64,000 bases of DNA from Pseudomonas sp. CROZ-RG-20F-R04-15. Its GTDB lineage: Bacteria; Pseudomonadota; Gammaproteobacteria; Pseudomonadales; Pseudomonadaceae. The number at the start of each line of letters is the position of its first letter. Within the stretch, counting starts at the first letter, position 1. Below are positions 15,898-24,544 of this stretch, piece by piece. The stretch is from contig NZ_JAKNQL010000014.1 of the NCBI RefSeq assembly GCF_022662375.1, forward strand, positions 1-64,000, given 5' to 3'. The translations under genes were made by a program, and so were the position numbers. The notes under the pieces are model-generated. The model did no database searches, was not told where the DNA came from, and was given only the letters and a program-made list of their open reading frames with translations.

Positions 15898-16971
15898 ATG
15901 CAAATACGTCCGCTGCACAAACTGCTGTGCGCCGCCCTCGGTCTGGGGATCAGCCTGAGCGCCAGCGCTGCCGATCCGCTGAAGGTCGGCTTCGTCTACA
16001 TCGGTCCGATTGGCGACCACGGCTGGACGTATCAGCATGAGCAGGGGCGCAAGGCTCTTGCCGAGAAACTCGGCACTCAGATCACCACCAACTACGTCGA
16101 AAACGTTGCCGAAGGCGCCGACGCCGAGCGGGTCATCCGCAACATGGCCAAGGACAACTACGATCTGATCTTCACCACTTCCTTCGGCTACATGAACCCG
16201 ACGCTGAAGGTCGCCAGGCAATTTCCCAAGGTGACCTTCGAACACGCCACCGGCTACAAACAGGACAAGAACCTCGGCACCTATCTGGCGCGCACCTATG
16301 AAGGTCGCTACGTCGGCGGCTTCCTCGCGGCCAAAATGACCAAGACCAAGAAAATCGGCTACGTCGCTTCGTTCCCGATCCCCGAAGTGATCCGCGACAT
16401 CAACGCGATTCAACTGGCCCTGAACAAATACAACCCGGGCACCGAGATCAAAGTGGTGTGGGTCAACTCGTGGTTCGACCCGGGCAAGGAAGCCGATGCC
16501 GCCAACGCGCTGATCGATCAGGGCGTCGACGTGGTGTTCCAGCACACTGACAGCCCGGCGCCGATCCAAGCTGCCGAACGTCGTGGTGTGTACGCCGTGG
16601 GTTACGCCTCGGACATGGCGCACTTCGGCCCGAAAGCGGTGCTGACGTCGATCGTCAACGACTGGGCGCCGCACTATATTCAGGCGACGCAGAGCGTGAT
16701 CGACCACACCTGGAAATCCCAGGATTACTGGGGCGGGTTGAAGGAAGGCACGGTTGAACTGCCGATCAGCGATCTGGTGCCGGCACCGGTTAAAGCCGAA
16801 GCCGAGCAGATCATTGCCGATATCAAGAGCGGTGCATTGCAGCCGTTTACCGGACCGATCAAGGATCAGGCCGGCGTCGAGAAAATCCCGGCCGGCGTGA
16901 GCGCGACCAATGCGGAACTGGCGTCGATGAACTATTACGTTGAAGGCATGAAGGCTGAGATGCCGAAGTAA
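15898..16971 (+). CDS. BMP-family ABC transporter substrate-binding protein
   Basis: A 357-residue periplasmic binding protein of the basic membrane protein/PnrA family, which binds purine nucleosides in known members. A signal peptide (QIRPLHKLLCAALGLGISLS, cleavage after SASA) precedes the mature start ADPLKVGFVYIGP. Family landmarks are GDHGWTYQHEQGR and DVVFQHTDSPAPIQAAE. ATG 15898 is preceded by GGAG at nine bases; an in-frame ATG at 15883 lacks such a site. It lies 4.7 kb from the matching ATPase and permeases, separated by deaminase and antiporter genes, but should serve that importer. Confidence 0.9.
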   Translation: MQIRPLHKLLCAALGLGISLSASAADPLKVGFVYIGPIGDHGWTYQHEQGRKALAEKLGTQITTNYVENVAEGADAERVIRNMAKDNYDLIFTTSFGYMNPTLKVARQFPKVTFEHATGYKQDKNLGTYLARTYEGRYVGGFLAAKMTKTKKIGYVASFPIPEVIRDINAIQLALNKYNPGTEIKVVWVNSWFDPGKEADAANALIDQGVDVVFQHTDSPAPIQAAERRGVYAVGYASDMAHFGPKAVLTSIVNDWAPHYIQATQSVIDHTWKSQDYWGGLKEGTVELPISDLVPAPVKAEAEQIIADIKSGALQPFTGPIKDQAGVEKIPAGVSATNAELASMNYYVEGMKAEMPK

Positions 16972-16984
16972 TCCCCCTGACCCC

Positions 16985-17095
16985 GATCGTTCCCACGCTC
17001 TGCGTGGGAATGCCGCCCGGGACGCTCCGCGTCCCTGCCAAAAGCGGACGCAGAGCGTCCATTGAGGCATTCCCACGCGGAGCGTGGGAACGATC
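16985..17095. repeat. Long inverted repeat, second GATCGTTCCCACGC copy
   Basis: A 111-bp copy of the element at 14406-14512, with the same outer arms GATCGTTCCCACGC and GCGTGGGAACGATC and inner GGACGC/GCGTCC arms. It lies between the BMP binding-protein gene and the oxygenase gene, both on the plus strand. Confidence 0.85.
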
Positions 17096-17119
17096 TCCCG
17101 TACTTTTCAAGGATTGTGT

Positions 17120-18085
17120 ATGGATCAGCTTCCGATCATCGATATCAGCCCGCTGTACAGCGACGACCACAATGCCTGGCCTGCCGTGGCAGAAGAAATC
17201 GACCTGGCCTGCCGCGAGTGGGGTTTCTTCTACATCAAGGGTCACCCGATTTCGGCGCAGCGCATCGACGCCATCCTCGATCAGACTCAGCGTTTTTTTG
17301 CCCTGCCCGCAGCAGAAAAACTCAAGATCGACATCACCCAGACCCGCCACCATCGTGGCTACGGCGCCATCGCCACCGAGCAACTCGACCCGAGCAAACC
17401 CAGCGACCTCAAAGAAACCTTCGACATGGGCCTGCACCTGCCGGCCAACCATCCCGATGTGCTCGCCGAAAAACCGTTGCGCGGCCCTAACCGGCATCCA
17501 TCACAAATGGGTTGGGATACCTTGATGGAGCAGCATTACCTCGACATGCAGGCCCTCGCGCAAACCCTGCTGCGCGCGATGACCATCGCCCTGAACATCG
17601 AACGCGATTTCTTCGACAGCCGCTTCGTTGACCCGGTCAGCGTGCTGCGCATGATCCATTACCCACCGCGCCACACTGCCAGCTCCGCCGAGCAGCAAGG
17701 TGCCGGCGCGCACACTGATTACGGCTGCATCACCCTGCTCTACCAGGACAGCGCCGGCGGCTTGCAAGTGAAAAACGTCAAAGGCGAATGGATCGATGCA
17801 CCGCCGATCGACGGCACTTTCGTGGTCAACCTCGGTGACATGATGGCGCGCTGGAGCAACGACCGTTATCGCTCGACTCCGCACCGGGTGATCAGTCCGC
17901 TCGGCGTGGATCGCTACTCGATGCCGTTCTTCGCCGAGCCGCACCCGGACACGCGCATCGAATGCCTGCCGGGTTGTCAGGACGCAGAGCATCCGGCGAA
18001 ATATCCGACCACCACCTGCGCCGAATTCCTGCTGTCGCGCTTCGCCGATACCTACGCTTATCGCCGCGAGCAAGAAGCGGTTTGA
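17120..18085 (+). CDS. Isopenicillin N synthase-family 2-OG/Fe(II) oxygenase
   Basis: A 321-residue non-haem iron oxygenase. The N-terminal DIOX_N region (LPIIDISPLY, EWGFFYIKGHPI) is followed by the double-stranded beta-helix with iron ligands His and Asp in GAHTDYGCITLLYQ, the distal His in RSTPHRVISP, and the 2-oxoglutarate Arg/Ser shortly after. ATG 17120 begins the family N terminus; an upstream ATG at 17084 lies in the repeat. It is next to adenine deaminase, as is PA0147 next to PA0148 in P. aeruginosa. The substrate is unknown; a modified purine is a fair guess from context. Confidence 0.85.
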   Translation: MDQLPIIDISPLYSDDHNAWPAVAEEIDLACREWGFFYIKGHPISAQRIDAILDQTQRFFALPAAEKLKIDITQTRHHRGYGAIATEQLDPSKPSDLKETFDMGLHLPANHPDVLAEKPLRGPNRHPSQMGWDTLMEQHYLDMQALAQTLLRAMTIALNIERDFFDSRFVDPVSVLRMIHYPPRHTASSAEQQGAGAHTDYGCITLLYQDSAGGLQVKNVKGEWIDAPPIDGTFVVNLGDMMARWSNDRYRSTPHRVISPLGVDRYSMPFFAEPHPDTRIECLPGCQDAEHPAKYPTTTCAEFLLSRFADTYAYRREQEAV

Positions 18086-18165
18086 TCGATCGCTTGGTCA
18101 GGTTTTGCCAATTGTTTCGGCGAGCATCTGTAGAATGCCGTCATTGCACCTGATGAGAAAAGAAT

Positions 18166-19119
18166 ATGTACGACTGGCTCAACGCCTTGCCCAAGGCCGA
18201 ACTGCACCTGCACCTGGAAGGCTCGCTGGAGCCCGAGCTGCTGTTCGCCCTGGCCGAGCGCAACAAGATCGCCCTGCCGTGGAATGACGTGGAAACCCTG
18301 CGCAAGGCGTACGCCTTCAACAATCTGCAGGAATTCCTCGACCTGTATTACCAGGGTGCCGACGTATTGCGCACCTCGCAGGATTTCTACGACCTGACCT
18401 GGGCCTACCTGCTGCGCTGCAAAGCACAGAACGTGATTCACACTGAACCGTTTTTCGACCCGCAGACCCACACCGACCGTGGCATCCCGTTCGAAGTGGT
18501 GCTCAACGGCATCGCCGCCGCGTTGAAGGATGGCGAGCAGCAACTGGGCATCACCAGCGGTTTGATCCTCAGCTTCCTGCGCCACCTCAGCGAAGAAGAA
18601 GCCGAGAAAACCCTCGATCAGGCGCTGCCGTTCCGTGATGCGTTTGTCGCTGTCGGCCTCGACAGTTCCGAGATGGGCCACCCGCCGAGCAAATTTCAGC
18701 GCGTGTTCGATCGTGCCCGTCACGAAGGCTTCCTGACCGTTGCCCACGCCGGCGAAGAAGGCCCGCCGGAGTACATCTGGGAAGCCATCGACCTGCTGAA
18801 AATCCAGCGTATCGACCATGGCGTGCGCGCCATCGAAGACGAGCGTTTGATGCAGCGGATCATCGACGAGCAGATCCCGCTGACCGTGTGCCCGTTGTCC
18901 AACACCAAGCTTTGCGTGTTCGATCACATGTCGCAGCACAACATTCTCGACATGCTCGAGCGTGGTGTGAAGGTCACAGTGAACTCGGATGACCCGGCTT
19001 ACTTCGGTGGTTACGTGACCGAGAACTTCTACGCGCTGCATGAACATTTGGGCATGACCCAGGATCAGGCCAAGCGTCTGGCTCAGAACAGCCTGGATGC
19101 GCGACTGGTAAAACCCTAA
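18166..19119 (+). CDS. Adenine deaminase (adenosine deaminase-like family)
   Basis: A 317-residue zinc amidohydrolase converting adenine to hypoxanthine and ammonia. Metal ligands are seen in AELHLHLEGS (HxH) and the second shell in VAHAGEEGPP and RIDHGVRA; the final Asp pair is in VTVNSDDPAYFG. The length and sequence closely resemble P. aeruginosa PA0148, which is known as adenine rather than adenosine deaminase. Many annotations call it add. It closes the purine block and is followed by a REP pair. Confidence 0.88.
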   Translation: MYDWLNALPKAELHLHLEGSLEPELLFALAERNKIALPWNDVETLRKAYAFNNLQEFLDLYYQGADVLRTSQDFYDLTWAYLLRCKAQNVIHTEPFFDPQTHTDRGIPFEVVLNGIAAALKDGEQQLGITSGLILSFLRHLSEEEAEKTLDQALPFRDAFVAVGLDSSEMGHPPSKFQRVFDRARHEGFLTVAHAGEEGPPEYIWEAIDLLKIQRIDHGVRAIEDERLMQRIIDEQIPLTVCPLSNTKLCVFDHMSQHNILDMLERGVKVTVNSDDPAYFGGYVTENFYALHEHLGMTQDQAKRLAQNSLDARLVKP

Positions 19120-19138
19120 GCAACACCAATGAACCCAT

Positions 19139-19224
19139 GTGGGAGCGAGCCTGCTCGCGAAGAGGGAGTGTCAGTTAACATTTTCTTAATGACACTCCGC
19201 TTTCGCGAGCAGGCTCGCTCCCAC
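19139..19224. repeat. REP hairpin pair
   Basis: Inverted REP cores at both ends, with further pairing inside (GAGTGTCA and TGACACTC). It lies between the convergent adenine deaminase and MFS genes. Confidence 0.92.
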
Positions 19225-19238
19225 AGTGAGTTCTTTGT

Positions 19239-20621
19239 TCAGCCTGGGATTTGGGTTTCAGTCAGCTCTTCGAGGGTTTTCCCCCGCGTCTCCATCCCGA
19301 ACAACCACACCACCCCCGCCGCTATCGCAAAGCACGCCGCACCCAGCGCGAACACTCCGCCCTGCCCGGTAATCGGGAACACCAGCCCGGTCACCAATGG
19401 CCCGAGCAGCGAGCCGACCCGGCCAATCGCCGAGGCGAAGCCCGAACCGGTTGCCCGCGCCGACGTCGGATACAGCTCCGGCGTATAGGTGTAGAGCACC
19501 GCCCACATGCCGAACAGGAAAAACTGCATCAACAACCCGGTGCCGATCAGCAGCGCCACGTTGCCGCCGAACACCGCGCTCTGCCCATAGAGAAATGCCA
19601 TCACCCCGCCGCCGAGCAAGGTGACGATGCACACCGGTTTGCGCCCCCAGCGCTCGACCAGCCACGCTGCCATGAGAAATCCGGGAATGCCGCCCAGGGA
19701 AATCAGCACCGTGTAATACACCGACTGCGTCACGGCGAAACCAGACTGTTGCAGCAATGCACTGAGCCACGACGTCAGTCCATAAAAGCCAAGCAGGGCA
19801 AAAAACCACAGACTCCAGATCATCGTCGTGCGCTGGCGATATTGCGGCGACCAGATCTGCTTGAGCGCCGCGAAGAAGTTGCCCGGCGGCGTCACGGTAC
19901 GCGGCAATCGAATCGGTTCCGGCAACGCGGCACCGCCGAGCGACGAACGCACCCGCGCCTCGATGCCGTTCAACACTTTGTCTGCCGCCTCATGCCTGCC
20001 GGCCTGCTCCAGCCAGCGTGGTGACTCGGGAATGAAAAAGCGGATCGCCAGCACAAACACTGCCGGCACCGCCAACACCAGAAAGATGTCGCGCCAGCCA
20101 ATCAGCGGCAGCAGGAAGTAAGACAGCACGCCGGCCGCCACGAAACCCAGCGGCCAGAAACCATCCATCAACGCGATGTAACGGCCACGGCGTTGCGCCG
20201 GAATCAGCTCGGACAGCATCGACTGGGCAATCGGAAATTCCATGCCCATGCCAATCCCCAACAGGATACGAAACAACGTCAGCGTCTCGACGGTTTGCGC
20301 CGTCGAACACAGATAACTGGCCACGCCCCACAGCACGATGCTCCACTGAAACACCGGTTTGCGCCCGAAGCGATCGGCGAGCATGCCGGACAGCGACGCT
20401 CCCAGCACCATGCCGAAGAAGCTCGAACTGGCGAGCAGCCCCGCTTGCGCGCTGCTCAGGCCGAACTCGGCTTTGATTGAGCCGAGCAGGAACGTCATCA
20501 TCGCCAGGTCCATGGAGTCAAAGAAAAACGCCAGAGCGATGATGATGAAAATGATCCGGTGATAACCGCTGATCGGCAGTCTTTCCAAGCGTTCTGCCGC
20601 GCTGTAGCCGTGTATGTCCAT
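19239..20621 (-). CDS. MFS transporter (sugar/organic acid porter type)
   Basis: A 460-residue major facilitator with 12 predicted segments. The first-loop motif is GMLADRFGRKP and the matching second-half motif VERWGRKP; ESPRWLEQAGR and ELYPTSARATGSG are typical of the sugar-porter/aromatic acid symporter branch. ATG 20621 follows GGGGGAAAG; a longer frame to 20729 has no support. The ArsR-family gene lies 140 bp upstream on the same strand and may control it. The substrate is not known. Confidence 0.85.
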   Translation of the reverse strand: MDIHGYSAAERLERLPISGYHRIIFIIIALAFFFDSMDLAMMTFLLGSIKAEFGLSSAQAGLLASSSFFGMVLGASLSGMLADRFGRKPVFQWSIVLWGVASYLCSTAQTVETLTLFRILLGIGMGMEFPIAQSMLSELIPAQRRGRYIALMDGFWPLGFVAAGVLSYFLLPLIGWRDIFLVLAVPAVFVLAIRFFIPESPRWLEQAGRHEAADKVLNGIEARVRSSLGGAALPEPIRLPRTVTPPGNFFAALKQIWSPQYRQRTTMIWSLWFFALLGFYGLTSWLSALLQQSGFAVTQSVYYTVLISLGGIPGFLMAAWLVERWGRKPVCIVTLLGGGVMAFLYGQSAVFGGNVALLIGTGLLMQFFLFGMWAVLYTYTPELYPTSARATGSGFASAIGRVGSLLGPLVTGLVFPITGQGGVFALGAACFAIAAGVVWLFGMETRGKTLEELTETQIPG

Positions 20622-20761
20622 GCCGCTTTCCCCCCATCCGAAATGTCCCCGGATCGAGTGTGCGCGATAGCGTTTCGGCGTTCGTGCTGGATGCGACCTG
20701 TTCGCAGTCGTGGACGACGCCAGAAACACCAGTGCTTCTCAGGCGTCGAATGCGCGGCGCT

Positions 20762-21496
20762 CTACAACGCCATTTCCAGCTCGGTCTCCTTGGCGAAGCG
20801 ATGCAGCTCCCGTTGGCCGGTAGCCGTCAACTGCAAGGCCCTAGAGTCGTTGGGCAGCGTCAGCCAACCGGACTGCATGAACAACTGCAACAACGCCGCG
20901 CCGAGTGAGCCGCCCATGTGCGGACGACGCTCGCTCCAGTCCGGACAAGCGCACGCCACTTGCACATTGCGATGCGCCAGCGCCTGGATGAACACGCCAC
21001 GGGCGGCGAGCAATTTCGCCCCCTTGAGAGTCACCACGACGCGTTGCTCAAGTTGTTCGATCCAGCCGGCATCGAGCAGCCGCTGGTATAGATCGGCGGC
21101 CAGCGTACCGCCCAGGTGGTCATCGCAAAAACGCGCGCGCAGCAACGAGGACGGTGCCGTTTGCGGCTTGGCCATGGGGGTGGTGCGCTTGAACACCTCG
21201 GGAATGTCCCGTGGAGCACTGGCGATGGTGGCGCTGGCCAGTGCTTCTATCGCAGCACCGACTTCCGGTGCCGAGAGACGGAAAAACCGTTTGCGACCAC
21301 GGACTTCGACCTTCAACAGACCACCCGTGGATAGCCGCGCCAGATGCGCGCTGGCCGACGATGGCGACAGCCCTGTCAGTAGCGCAAGCTCCTCGGTTTG
21401 CCGGGCCGAGCCATCCATCAACGCCCACATCATCGCGCTGCGCTTGGGGTCGGCCAGCAACGTGGCGATCTGGCTGATGCAAGGTGCATGTTCCAT
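20762..21496 (-). CDS. ArsR-family winged-helix regulator
   Basis: A 244-residue regulator. The N-terminal winged helix (about residues 1-95) includes ISQIATLLADPKRSAMMWAL and LTGLSPSSASAHLARL. The C-terminal half is longer than in classical ArsR metal sensors and holds a CACPDWSERRPHMGGSLG segment, which in this long subfamily is conserved. ATG 21496 follows AGGGAGTG; a much longer open frame upstream has no start site or family sequence. It lies upstream of an MFS transporter, and a 9-bp inverted repeat stands 45 bp before its start. Confidence 0.82.
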   Translation of the reverse strand: MEHAPCISQIATLLADPKRSAMMWALMDGSARQTEELALLTGLSPSSASAHLARLSTGGLLKVEVRGRKRFFRLSAPEVGAAIEALASATIASAPRDIPEVFKRTTPMAKPQTAPSSLLRARFCDDHLGGTLAADLYQRLLDAGWIEQLEQRVVVTLKGAKLLAARGVFIQALAHRNVQVACACPDWSERRPHMGGSLGAALLQLFMQSGWLTLPNDSRALQLTATGQRELHRFAKETELEMAL

Positions 21497-21540
21497 GTGT
21501 TCACTCCCTGTTGAATCGTATCGTCTACTGCTCGGAGACA

Positions 21541-21570
21541 TCTTGGCCGGTAATGATTCATCGGCCAAGA
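21541..21570. promoter_or_regulatory. Inverted repeat upstream of the ArsR gene
   Basis: TCTTGGCCG (21541-21549) pairs perfectly with CGGCCAAGA (21562-21570) across 12 bp. It lies 45 bp upstream of the ArsR-family start. No T-run follows, so an autoregulatory operator is plausible. The rest of the 317-bp gap 21497-21813 shows nothing else clear. Confidence 0.45.
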
Positions 21571-21813
21571 CGCGAAAATCGCCATGAACCGGGGCGAGGC
21601 AAGCTACTGACGCAGCCTGCTCCGGCACAGAACCCGCAGCAGTTGCGCGACCGTCACTTGAAGACTGGCGACGCGGTGCGAAGGTCTCCGGGCCGGGGTG
21701 TCGGTGCTGGCGTGAGGCGGGCGCTAGTATAAGCGGGTTAGCTCCCGCGTCCCGCGCCGGGGCCTGCACAGGTGGTGATTGTTCCTGACAGAAATTTCTC
21801 TATTTACCTGCGA

Positions 21814-22743
21814 CTAATGATCATCTTTGAGAAAAACGGGAAATTGACTACTCAAATCAGCGCATCGGCTGGCGAGCATTTCCCTCAGAAGGTTCACCGG
21901 CTTACTCAATTGGGCGCGATGGGCGCACAACAGATTCAGCGGTGCGCGCTCACAGAGCAGCTCCGGCAGCAGCACTTTGAGCCTCCCGGCGAGTACATCG
22001 GCGCCGACGTCCAGCCACGATTTGTAGGCAATCCCGGCACCGGCCACCGCCCATAGACGCACGACGTCAGCGTCGTCGCTGAAACGGTCACCGCTGACGG
22101 TCAGCCCGACTTCACGTTTACCGTCGTGAAAACTCCAGTGGTCATGCACCCGGCTGCCGAGCATGTACAGCAGGCAGTTGTGCTGGGCCAGTTGTTCGAG
22201 CTGGCGCGGTTCGCCGTGCCGGGCCAGATACGCCGGGGAAGCGCACAGCACCCGGCGGTTGTGCGGGGCAATGGGCAGCGCAACCAGGCTCGAGTCTTCC
22301 GGCTCACCATAGCGCAAGGCGATGTCCACCGGCTGGCGGAACAGGTCGGCGATGCGGTCGCCGAGCAGCAATCGCACGGTCAGCTTCGGGTGCTCGCGCT
22401 GAAACTCGTCGAGCCACGGCAGCAACAGGTTACGGCCGAAGTCCGAAGGCGCCGACAACTGCAAGACCCCGCTGACCTGATCCTGGCCGCTGGCGAGCAA
22501 ACGCCGGCCTTCATCAAGATTGCTCAGCGCCGCCCGCGCGTATTCGAGAAAGCCTTCGCCCTCGGCGGTCAGGCGCAGGCTGCGGGTCGAGCGAGCGAGC
22601 AAGCGTGCGCCGAGCTGCTGTTCGATCCGCTTCAATGCCGCACTGGCGACGGCTGCAGACATGTCCATCACCCGCGCGGCCGCCGACAGACTGCCCAGAT
22701 CAGCCGCCCGGACAAACAACTGCAAGTCGTCAAAACGCAGCAT
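21814..22743 (-). CDS. LysR-family transcriptional regulator
   Basis: A 309-residue LysR regulator. The N-terminal helix-turn-helix (LRFDDLQLFVRAADLGSLSA, then AARVMDMS) is followed by an effector-binding domain from about residue 90. It diverges from a quinol-monooxygenase-like gene and an alcohol dehydrogenase gene across 119 bp containing a small dyad, a layout typical of a LysR regulator and its targets. GAGGC precedes the ATG. Confidence 0.88.
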   Translation of the reverse strand: MLRFDDLQLFVRAADLGSLSAAARVMDMSAAVASAALKRIEQQLGARLLARSTRSLRLTAEGEGFLEYARAALSNLDEGRRLLASGQDQVSGVLQLSAPSDFGRNLLLPWLDEFQREHPKLTVRLLLGDRIADLFRQPVDIALRYGEPEDSSLVALPIAPHNRRVLCASPAYLARHGEPRQLEQLAQHNCLLYMLGSRVHDHWSFHDGKREVGLTVSGDRFSDDADVVRLWAVAGAGIAYKSWLDVGADVLAGRLKVLLPELLCERAPLNLLCAHRAQLSKPVNLLREMLASRCADLSSQFPVFLKDDH

Positions 22744-22772
22744 GCTCAGCCTCGATTATCAAAAAAATATTG

Positions 22773-22788
22773 AAAGAGACTGCTCTTT
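22773..22788. promoter_or_regulatory. Dyad in the LysR divergent spacer
   Basis: AAAGAG-ACTG-CTCTTT lies 29 bp from the LysR start and 75 bp from the divergent monooxygenase start. Position and symmetry fit a LysR-family binding site. The binding is inferred. Confidence 0.4.
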
Positions 22789-22862
22789 TAGCCGGTTTTA
22801 TCTCGCAGAGAAATAGCCAATCATCTCTCCATCGAATTCATCCCGCGTCTCTGGAGCCGAGC

Positions 22863-23156
22863 ATGTCCCAGCCATTCACCGCCATCGCTACTCTGATCGC
22901 CAAACCCGGCCAGCAGGATCGTCTCGAACAGGGCCTGCGTGCACTGGTTGAGCCGAGCCGCGCCGAAGACGGTTGCAGCCGATACGACTTGCACCGCGAC
23001 CTCGCCGACCCTCAGGTTTTTTATGTGATCGAACACTGGGCCAGCGAAGCGATTCTTGAGGCGCACAACAACAGCGCGCACTTTCAGCACTTCCAGGCCA
23101 GCGCCGGCGACACCATCGAACACTTCCAGCTCAAGCGCCTCGGCGCGATTGGCTGA
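22863..23156 (+). CDS. Antibiotic biosynthesis monooxygenase (ABM)-fold protein
   Basis: A 97-residue ferredoxin-like ABM-fold protein, similar in size to quinol monooxygenases such as YgiN. Visible features are TAIATLIAKPGQQDRLEQGL, EDGCSRYDLHRDLADP and YVIEHWASEAILEAH. ATG 22863 follows CTGGAG. It is probably co-transcribed with the alcohol dehydrogenase 32 bp downstream, and with it may handle quinones or reactive carbonyls under the divergent LysR regulator. The substrate is not known. Confidence 0.82.
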   Translation: MSQPFTAIATLIAKPGQQDRLEQGLRALVEPSRAEDGCSRYDLHRDLADPQVFYVIEHWASEAILEAHNNSAHFQHFQASAGDTIEHFQLKRLGAIG

Positions 23157-23188
23157 TTCCCTCTTCTATTACCTGTACGGAGCCACTC

Positions 23189-24202
23189 ATGAAAGCCATT
23201 GCCTATTACGCTTCCCTGCCGATCAGCGACGCCAAATCCCTGCAAGACATCGAACTGCCTGAACCGGTCGCCGGCCCGCGCGACCTGCTCGTGGAAGTCA
23301 AAGCCATTTCGGTGAATCCGGTCGACACCAAAGTACGGCAGAACGTGGCGCCGGAAAACGGCGCGGCGAAAGTGCTGGGTTGGGACGTTGCCGGTGTGGT
23401 CAAGGCCGTCGGCAGCGAAGTGACGCTGTTCAAGGCTGGCGACAAAGTCTTCTATGCCGGCTCCATCGCCCGTGCCGGCGGCAACAGTGAGTTGCACGTG
23501 GTCGATGAGCGCATCGTCGGCCACATGCCGAAATCCCTAGGCTTTGCCGAAGCCGCCGCGCTGCCACTGACTGCAATCACCGCTTGGGAATTGCTGTTCG
23601 AACGCCTGCAAATCCGCGAAGGCAAAACCGCTGAAGACCAGAGCTTGCTGATCGTTGGTGCGGCCGGTGGGGTCGGTTCGATCCTCACTCAGTTGGCCAA
23701 GCAATTGACCGGCCTGAAAGTGATCGGCACCGCATCCCGCCAGCAGACCGCCGATTGGGTCAAAGAGCTGGGCGCCGATCTGGTGATCGACCACAGCCAG
23801 CCGCTGAGCGAAGAGCTCAAGCGCGCCGGGATCGACAATGTGACCCACGTCGCCAGCCTGACTCAGACGGATCAACATCTGGATCAACTGGTCGAGGCGC
23901 TGGCGCCGCAAGGCAAACTGGCACTGATCGACGATCCGAAGTCGCTGGACGTGAGCAAACTCAAGCGCAAGAGCCTGTCGCTGCACTGGGAGTTCATGTA
24001 CACCCGCTCGCTGTTCGAGACGCCGGACATGATCGAACAGCACAAGCTGCTTAATCGCGTGGCTGAGCTGATTGATGCCGGGACGTTGAAGACCACGGTG
24101 GGCGAGCATTTCGGCACGATCAATGCGGCGAACCTGCGCCGGGCGCACGAACTGCTGGAAAGTGGCAAAGCCAAGGGCAAAATTGTTTTAGAAGGTTTCT
24201 AA
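23189..24202 (+). CDS. Zinc-type alcohol dehydrogenase/quinone oxidoreductase
   Basis: A 337-residue MDR-superfamily enzyme. The N-terminal GroES-like domain includes AISVNPVDTKVRQN and GWDVAGVVKAVG; the Rossmann motif is IVGAAGGVGSILTQLAKQ. The catalytic-zinc cysteines of classical alcohol dehydrogenases are not apparent, which fits the ZADH/quinone oxidoreductase class that uses NADPH without zinc. CGGAG precedes ATG 23189. It follows the ABM-fold gene and ends at a strong terminator. Confidence 0.87.
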   Translation: MKAIAYYASLPISDAKSLQDIELPEPVAGPRDLLVEVKAISVNPVDTKVRQNVAPENGAAKVLGWDVAGVVKAVGSEVTLFKAGDKVFYAGSIARAGGNSELHVVDERIVGHMPKSLGFAEAAALPLTAITAWELLFERLQIREGKTAEDQSLLIVGAAGGVGSILTQLAKQLTGLKVIGTASRQQTADWVKELGADLVIDHSQPLSEELKRAGIDNVTHVASLTQTDQHLDQLVEALAPQGKLALIDDPKSLDVSKLKRKSLSLHWEFMYTRSLFETPDMIEQHKLLNRVAELIDAGTLKTTVGEHFGTINAANLRRAHELLESGKAKGKIVLEGF

Positions 24203-24210
24203 AAAACCGC

Positions 24211-24263
24211 ACAGCGCAGCCTTCGCCGGAGCTAGAGCGGTCGGCGAGGCTGCGCTGTTTTTT
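24211..24263 (+). terminator. Rho-independent terminator after the dehydrogenase
   Basis: ACAGCGCAGCC (24211-24221) pairs with GGCTGCGCTGT (24248-24258), extended by partial TTCGCCG/CGGCGA pairing, and is followed by five T. Confidence 0.88.
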
Positions 24264-24362
24264 GCCGTCAGTCCGATGCTTGACCGTTGTCACAATTGCG
24301 ATCGTATTCAGGTCTACAATCGAAGCCTCTGCGGTACATCTTTTACGCAAGGGAGGTCAGCA

Positions 24363-24536
24363 ATGAAGATCCTGATAAAAGAAGTGGCAAAGTCTCAATG
24401 GCAGGTTCGTCTGGACCAGCACGCCGTGACATTCCGCAGTGAAGCCGAAGCATTGGCGTTCACTCGCACCCTCGAAGCGCGACTCTGCGCGCCCCATCAG
24501 ATTCCCGACCGCAGCCAGCAGCGCGCTGCCGGCTGA
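24363..24536 (+). CDS. Small conserved hypothetical protein
   Basis: A 57-residue protein beginning MKILIKEVAKSQWQVRLDQH. A good ribosome-binding site (GGGAGG) precedes ATG 24363. The pattern of a short beta strand pair followed by the helix SEAEALAFTRTLEARL resembles small DUF2188-like proteins; I cannot name a function. It converges with the Bcr/CflA gene, ending 8 bp from it. Confidence 0.65.
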   Translation: MKILIKEVAKSQWQVRLDQHAVTFRSEAEALAFTRTLEARLCAPHQIPDRSQQRAAG

Positions 24537-24544
24537 GGCTTGCT

